This document shows positions 32,919-36,805 of a DNA stretch of 36,805 bases, in pieces. The DNA is from an uncultured Mycoplasmatota bacterium (GTDB taxonomy: Bacteria; Bacillota_I; Bacilli_A; RF39; UBA660). The number at the start of each line of letters is the position of its first letter. The first letter of the stretch is position 1. The position numbers were made by a program, and so were the translations under genes. The stretch is from positions 1 to 36,805 of the forward strand of contig URHW01000008.1 in NCBI GenBank assembly GCA_900547775.1, read 5' to 3'. The notes under the pieces were generated by a model. The model was not told where the DNA came from and ran no database searches. It saw only the letters and a list, made by a program, of their open reading frames with translations.

Positions 32919-33388
32919 AACTTCTTTTAAAGCAAAAAGTTTTTAGTTGGTTTGATAGTTACAATATTTATGATGAAAATGAAAATGTCATTTATAAGGT
33001 TAAAGGTGAATTTGCTTGGGGACATTTGCTTAGAATTTATGATGAGAGTGATACGGAAGTTGGGTTATTAAAACAAAAAGTGTTTACATTGTTTCCTAAG
33101 TTTACTTTAAGAATTAAAGATAAGGAGTATCTATTAAATAAGGAGTTTACCTTTTTAAAAGAAGTGTTTTCTATTGATGATTTAGATGTGGAAGTAAAGG
33201 GTGATTTTTGGGGTTGGAATTATGAGATTAAAAAACGTGATGAATTAATTGCTAGGATATCTAAAAAGTTAAGTTATACTGATGTATATGAAATAAATAT
33301 TAAGAATGAGAAAAATTCAGTTTTAGTGCTTTTAATAGTATTATCGATAGATGCACTACATTGTGATAATGGAGGAACTAATGGATAA
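32915..33388 (+). CDS. Tubby C-terminal/LURP-one-like domain protein
   Basis: 157 aa, GTG start with AAGGTG upstream, coupled to fmt. The alternating strand pattern (KQKVFSWFDSYNIYDENENV, then VKGEFAWGHLLRIYDE and LKQKVFTLFPKFTL) matches the YxjI/LOR family, a scramblase-like beta-barrel fold of unknown function. The C-terminal end includes a short hydrophobic stretch (about 138-150). Confidence 0.65.
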   Translation: MKLLLKQKVFSWFDSYNIYDENENVIYKVKGEFAWGHLLRIYDESDTEVGLLKQKVFTLFPKFTLRIKDKEYLLNKEFTFLKEVFSIDDLDVEVKGDFWGWNYEIKKRDELIARISKKLSYTDVYEINIKNEKNSVLVLLIVLSIDALHCDNGGTNG

Positions 33389-33944
33389 GTTTAAAGAAAT
33401 TTGGAATAATCCTAGGTATAATGCGCTTATAAGGCTTGGATTATGGTTTATATTTTTTACTTTGGTTATAATTTTTATTAGGTTATCACCCAAAGAGGAA
33501 GTTCCACGTGTTGAAGAAGAAGTGCAGGTTACTTATAGTGATATAAAGAAAGAGTTTGTTAATTCATCAGTTATGCTTACTATGGATAATGGAACTTATT
33601 ATGTAAATGGAGTTATTAAAGATGGTGCGTTTACAGGAACTATTCAAAGTGATGGTAATACAAATAAGGTTTATTATAATGGAGTAATGTATTTGGTTAA
33701 TAAGGGAGAGAAAACAGAAACTGGTTTATATAGTGAACTTAATGATAAACTTATTTTACCAAAAGATATTGTTGGTATTATAGATAATTATAATGGACTA
33801 CTTAAAACTACTTCTGATGATAAAAGTTATACTTATGATATAGATGGTGCTAAGTATGTTGTTTATGTTAAAGAGGAAAAGATATGTAAAGTTACATACG
33901 AAAAAGATAATTTAGTATATACTTTAGAGTATAATTATTTATAG
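33381..33944 (+). CDS. Single-pass membrane protein of unknown function
   Basis: 187 aa from the ATG at 33381 (GGAGG at good spacing; upstream in-frame ATGs lie inside the previous gene). One N-terminal transmembrane helix (about 17-35) anchors a beta-rich extracytoplasmic domain with repeated Tyr-Xaa-Val patterns. It overlaps the previous gene by eight bases and is probably part of the fmt operon. I do not recognise the family. Confidence 0.7.
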   Translation: MDKFKEIWNNPRYNALIRLGLWFIFFTLVIIFIRLSPKEEVPRVEEEVQVTYSDIKKEFVNSSVMLTMDNGTYYVNGVIKDGAFTGTIQSDGNTNKVYYNGVMYLVNKGEKTETGLYSELNDKLILPKDIVGIIDNYNGLLKTTSDDKSYTYDIDGAKYVVYVKEEKICKVTYEKDNLVYTLEYNYL

Positions 33945-33962
33945 AAGTAGAAAGAGGTAAAG

Positions 33963-34850
33963 ATGAAAAAGAAGTTTATAGTATTTTTAACAGTTATTGG
34001 GATGTTATTTTCTGGGGTGAATTTGGTTAAAGCAGATAGTGGCTGGGATTCTAGTTATGATTCTGGTGGAAGCTGGGATTCTGGTGGAAGCTGGGATTCA
34101 GGTGGCTGGGACTCTGGTTGGGATTCTGACAGTAGTTGGAGTTCTGGAAGTTCTCATTCATCTAGTGGCAGTTATTCTGATGGGGATGGATTTGCTTTTA
34201 TGATTATTTTTGCAGTAGTCGTAATTATAATTATTTATTTTAGTATTAATAATCGTGGTGGAAAAGGTGGAAGTAGTTCATCATCAAAAAATAGTTTTAA
34301 TAATTATTCTGATATAAAAGATGACAGATTAAAGAAGATTGGTATGGATGCTGATGAGTTTAAAAAGTTAGCATTCGAGTTATATAAGAGTATTCAGGAA
34401 GAATGGATGAATTTTGATTATGAAGGTCTTAGAAAACATTTGACTGATGAGTTATACAATAGTTATGTAATGCAACTTGATGCTTTGAAAGTTAAGGGTC
34501 AGCAAAATATAATGAAAGACTTTGAGAATATTGATGTTAAGATTACTAATATTACTGAGGAGTCTGGTATTGTTAATGTTACAGTATATTTACATACAGC
34601 AATGTATGATTATGTAGTTGATAATAATAAGAAGACAGTAAGAGGTAAGGATAATCATAAGATTGATATTGAGTATTCAATTACATTTGTTAAAGCAAGT
34701 GATGAGAGTTTAAAGAAGTGCCCTAATTGTGGTGCTCCATTTGAAGGAGTTGCTGGTGGCAAGTGTGAATATTGCGGAAGTACAATTGTTATTGGGCCTA
34801 AAGAGTATGTAATGAGTAAGAAGACTTGCATTGGTCAAAGGATGAGATAA
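33963..34850 (+). CDS. Membrane protein with Trp/Ser/Gly repeat, Tim44-like domain and zinc ribbon
   Basis: 295 aa. A signal peptide (about 1-24) is followed by tandem GGSWDS repeats (about 30-55) and a Ser/Gly tract. A transmembrane helix (about 75-95) leads to a cytoplasmic Tim44-like domain (DADEFKKLAFELYKSIQEEW) and a zinc ribbon (CPNC...CEYC) near the end. The second half is paralogous to the next gene. The topology suggests a repeat-rich segment outside and the metal domain inside. Stop and next start overlap (TAATG). No function is assigned. Confidence 0.72.
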   Translation: MKKKFIVFLTVIGMLFSGVNLVKADSGWDSSYDSGGSWDSGGSWDSGGWDSGWDSDSSWSSGSSHSSSGSYSDGDGFAFMIIFAVVVIIIIYFSINNRGGKGGSSSSSKNSFNNYSDIKDDRLKKIGMDADEFKKLAFELYKSIQEEWMNFDYEGLRKHLTDELYNSYVMQLDALKVKGQQNIMKDFENIDVKITNITEESGIVNVTVYLHTAMYDYVVDNNKKTVRGKDNHKIDIEYSITFVKASDESLKKCPNCGAPFEGVAGGKCEYCGSTIVIGPKEYVMSKKTCIGQRMR

Positions 34851-35389
34851 TGGAAGAAAAGTATAAATTACTTGGAGGGGATTTTTCCCTTCCGATGTTT
34901 ATCACTAAAGTTAATAACATATTTGTAATGTATTATACAGCAATTATGATGGATGATGAAAAGAGAGTGGCTCACTTTTTGTCAGATGAAGTTTATGAAG
35001 AACTTAAGGAAAGAATTGCTAAGTTAAATGCGGCAAATGAAAGAGAAATGTTTGATGAACTTAATGTTAAAACAACTGAAATTAGTGATATAATAGATGC
35101 AGATGATGAGTATATTATCAAAGTGACTCTGATAAGTAGATATATGGATTATGTTATTGATAAAACTACTTTTAAATATAAAAGAGGTGTTAATGACAGA
35201 AGGATAGAGAAAATTAATTATTTAGAGTTACATAAAAAGAAGAATGTTAAAGATAAAGGAATCGTTAGTAAGTGTCCATCATGTGGGGCATCAATTGATG
35301 TTAATCGAAGTGGTCACTGTGAATACTGTGGAACAACATTCGATAACGAAAATTATGATTGGATTTTAACATCCATAAGAGATGTTTAA
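34850..35389 (+). CDS. Tim44-like zinc-ribbon protein
   Basis: 179 aa from the ATG at 34850, overlapping the previous stop by one base. It lacks signal and membrane segments and consists of the Tim44-like domain (MFITKVNNIFVMYYTAIMM) plus a zinc ribbon (CPSC...CEYC), like the cytoplasmic half of the preceding protein. It is probably a duplicated partner. The longer frame from 34826 lies inside the previous gene. Confidence 0.72.
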   Translation: MEEKYKLLGGDFSLPMFITKVNNIFVMYYTAIMMDDEKRVAHFLSDEVYEELKERIAKLNAANEREMFDELNVKTTEISDIIDADDEYIIKVTLISRYMDYVIDKTTFKYKRGVNDRRIEKINYLELHKKKNVKDKGIVSKCPSCGASIDVNRSGHCEYCGTTFDNENYDWILTSIRDV

Positions 35390-35409
35390 ATAAAGAAAAG
35401 AGGTAAATT

Positions 35410-36537
35410 ATGGGATTAATTAAAGCAGCCGGAAAGGCGGTATCAACTACACTTAAAGACCAATGGAAAGAGTTTATTAAGTGTGAAAACATGGATAATA
35501 ACACATTAATGATTAAGAAAACTACTGAAAATGGTGTTATTACTAAGAAGAGTGCTATAGAAGTAGCACCTGGACAAATAGCAGTAATTTTCCAAAGTGG
35601 AAAGATTTTAGATGCTACTGCTGAAGAAGGTATTTATACATTTGATGAAAGTTCATCTCCTTCATTTTTTGCAGGCGACTTTGGAGCAGTATTTAAAGAA
35701 ATGTGGACTCGTTTTACATTTAATGGAGCAACTAATAAAGATCAAGCAGTTTATTTTATAAATGCTAAAGAGATTATTGATAATAAGTTTGGAACGCCAG
35801 CTCCAGTACCTTATCAGGATTATTCACATCCAATTCCAAATCAAATGACAAATACAATTACACCACTAAGAGTAGAAGTTAAATGTTTTGGTAAATATAC
35901 ATTTAAGATTACAGATCCAGCAGTATTTATGAGAGAAGTAGCTGGTACTGCAGATGTATATTATAAAGATGATATTTGTGAACAAATGCGTAGTGAAGTT
36001 CAAGCAAGCTTTCAAAAAGTACTTAATGAATTAGGTAATTCTGAAAATAAAGCACCAGTTTTAGAACTTCCATCTTATACAGACAAGATTAAAGAAATAA
36101 TGGATAAAAAAGTATTTGACCAAAACATCAGAGACCGTGGTATGAGTATTAAATCATTCATTATTGAATCAGTAACTTTAGATGAAGAATCTAACCGTAA
36201 GATTGATAACTATGAACTATCAAGTAATAATTACATGCAACAAGGTGCTATTGTTGGTGGTATGAGTAAAGCAGTAGTAGATGCTGCTAATAATAGTAAT
36301 GGTGCAGCAACTGGTATGATGGGTGTTGGTATGGTAAATATGGCATCTAATGGTATGATGAATAATGCAATGGGTGCAGCATTTGGTAATACTGAAGGCT
36401 CTAAAGCAGATTTAAGTGGTGAAAAGAAGGAAGAAGAAAGTAGTGCTCCAGCAACTGGAAAGATGAATTTCTGCCCTAACTGTGGAACTAAGGCTTCTGG
36501 TAAGTTCTGTTCTAATTGTGGAACAAAGTTAGAATAA
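35410..36537 (+). CDS. SPFH-domain protein with C-terminal zinc ribbon (YdjI-like)
   Basis: 375 aa. The SPFH-like core (about 30-260) has ALVA-like features typical of the bacterial YdjI / virion-core-like family: SAIEVAPGQIAVIFQSGKI, GIYTFD, and LRVEVKCFGKYTFKITDP. A Met/Asn/Gly-rich flexible stretch (about 280-330) precedes a double CxxC zinc ribbon (CPNC, CSNC) at the C-terminus. In B. subtilis a related protein belongs to a phage-shock/membrane-stress cluster. With the two preceding zinc-ribbon proteins it forms a probable membrane-associated operon (AAGAGGTAAA before the ATG). Confidence 0.8.
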   Translation: MGLIKAAGKAVSTTLKDQWKEFIKCENMDNNTLMIKKTTENGVITKKSAIEVAPGQIAVIFQSGKILDATAEEGIYTFDESSSPSFFAGDFGAVFKEMWTRFTFNGATNKDQAVYFINAKEIIDNKFGTPAPVPYQDYSHPIPNQMTNTITPLRVEVKCFGKYTFKITDPAVFMREVAGTADVYYKDDICEQMRSEVQASFQKVLNELGNSENKAPVLELPSYTDKIKEIMDKKVFDQNIRDRGMSIKSFIIESVTLDEESNRKIDNYELSSNNYMQQGAIVGGMSKAVVDAANNSNGAATGMMGVGMVNMASNGMMNNAMGAAFGNTEGSKADLSGEKKEEESSAPATGKMNFCPNCGTKASGKFCSNCGTKLE

Positions 36538-36545
36538 TTAATATG

Positions 36546-36571
36546 AAGAGTAACATTCGTTGCTCTTTTTT
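36546..36571 (+). terminator. Terminator of the zinc-ribbon/SPFH cluster
   Basis: AAGAGTAAC-ATTC-GTTGCTCTT (9 bp, one G-U) followed by T-rich sequence. Confidence 0.9.
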
Positions 36572-36713
36572 CTTGAAATATTTTGGTCAGTTTTCTGCAT
36601 AATAAAAAATATATATGTAAACTAGATTGCAAATAGAATAAAAAATTGCAAAAATTAACTAGACACATGGTATGGGGTGTTATAAAATATTAATGGAAAG
36701 TAGATGTTAAAAA

Positions 36714-36805
36714 ATGGAACAAGAAAAAATAGAAAAGAAACATAAAAGAATAATGATTTATGTAATGATTATATCACTTATATGCGTTGTAGGTGTATCA
36801 TATGC
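36714..36805 (+). CDS. Surface protein of the hypervariable-tail family (copy 4, N-terminus only)
   Basis: 30 codons before the window ends: a short charged head (MEQEKIEKKHKR) and a membrane helix ending ICVVGVSYA. This matches copy 3, whose start is MEELEKNINKRK and whose helix ends ICIIGVSYA. Only the anchor region is seen, so the C-terminal domain is predicted, not shown. GGAAAG lies upstream. The intergenic stretch 36572-36713 holds nothing else I can identify. Confidence 0.65.
   Translation, partial: MEQEKIEKKHKRIMIYVMIISLICVVGVSY

Noticed and set aside
1..36805. Reverse transcriptase, template repeat or Avd gene of a DGR
   Set aside because: None of the proteins in the window shows reverse transcriptase motifs, and no further adenine-rich version of the variable segments was found by eye.

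Overview
This is a low-GC, gene-dense chromosomal window. It most likely comes from an anaerobic Bacillota of the Bacilli/Erysipelotrichia/RF39 type, an inference from gene content and order. Supporting features are ScpAB, EzrA, omega and PolA of Firmicutes type, an anaerobic ribonucleotide reductase (NrdDG), acetate kinase, and an ezrA - cysteine desulfurase - thiI - (gap) - ackA order that recalls Bacilli. TGA is used as a stop and Trp is always TGG, so the code is standard rather than mycoplasmal.

Layout. 1-578 is the 3' end of a surface protein with a hypervariable C-terminal segment, followed by an unexplained, relatively GC-rich, hairpin-rich intergenic region (579-911). 912-3457 is an overlapping operon with scpA and scpB. 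Two tRNA genes (Gln, Leu; minus strand) and a Crp/Fnr-type regulator (minus) face nrdD-nrdG-dut, with a perfect 18-bp palindrome between them. Then come tRNA-Arg, a membrane-anchored GH43-like beta-propeller protein and a DUF362 protein. 9691-10350 is a tandemly duplicated small-RNA/small-peptide locus that looks like a type I toxin-antitoxin system. It is followed by a TetR regulator and a divergent large MMPL exporter, behind which a third, solitary copy of the small RNA lies. A second hypervariable-tail surface protein and a secreted-type nuclease follow, then housekeeping genes (rpoZ, polA, mutM, ezrA, cysteine desulfurase, thiI). Between the desulfurase and thiI sits a type III toxin-antitoxin locus (pseudoknot RNA repeats, terminator, CptN/TenpN/ToxN-like toxin), plus a solitary antitoxin-like repeat in front of thiI. 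A third hypervariable-tail protein and an unusual sigma-like protein precede ackA, nrnA and fmt. The window ends with a small cluster of zinc-ribbon, membrane and SPFH proteins and the first 30 codons of a fourth member of the surface-protein family.

Most notable points. (1) Three paralogous surface proteins end in a DUF6273-like / C-type-lectin-like domain. Its short variable segment (about 90-96 nt) uses almost only NNC/NNT/NNG codons in a genome that prefers A/T-ending codons. Copies 1 and 3 differ mostly at codon positions 1 and 2, while the flanks are nearly identical. This is the pattern expected of variable repeats of a diversity-generating retroelement; no reverse transcriptase or template repeat lies in the window. 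(2) A candidate type I toxin-antitoxin locus is present, with an intact 29-aa hydrophobic peptide, a decayed tandem copy and an orphan RNA. (3) A CptIN/TenpIN-like type III system has covarying pseudoknot repeats, with an orphan copy nearby.
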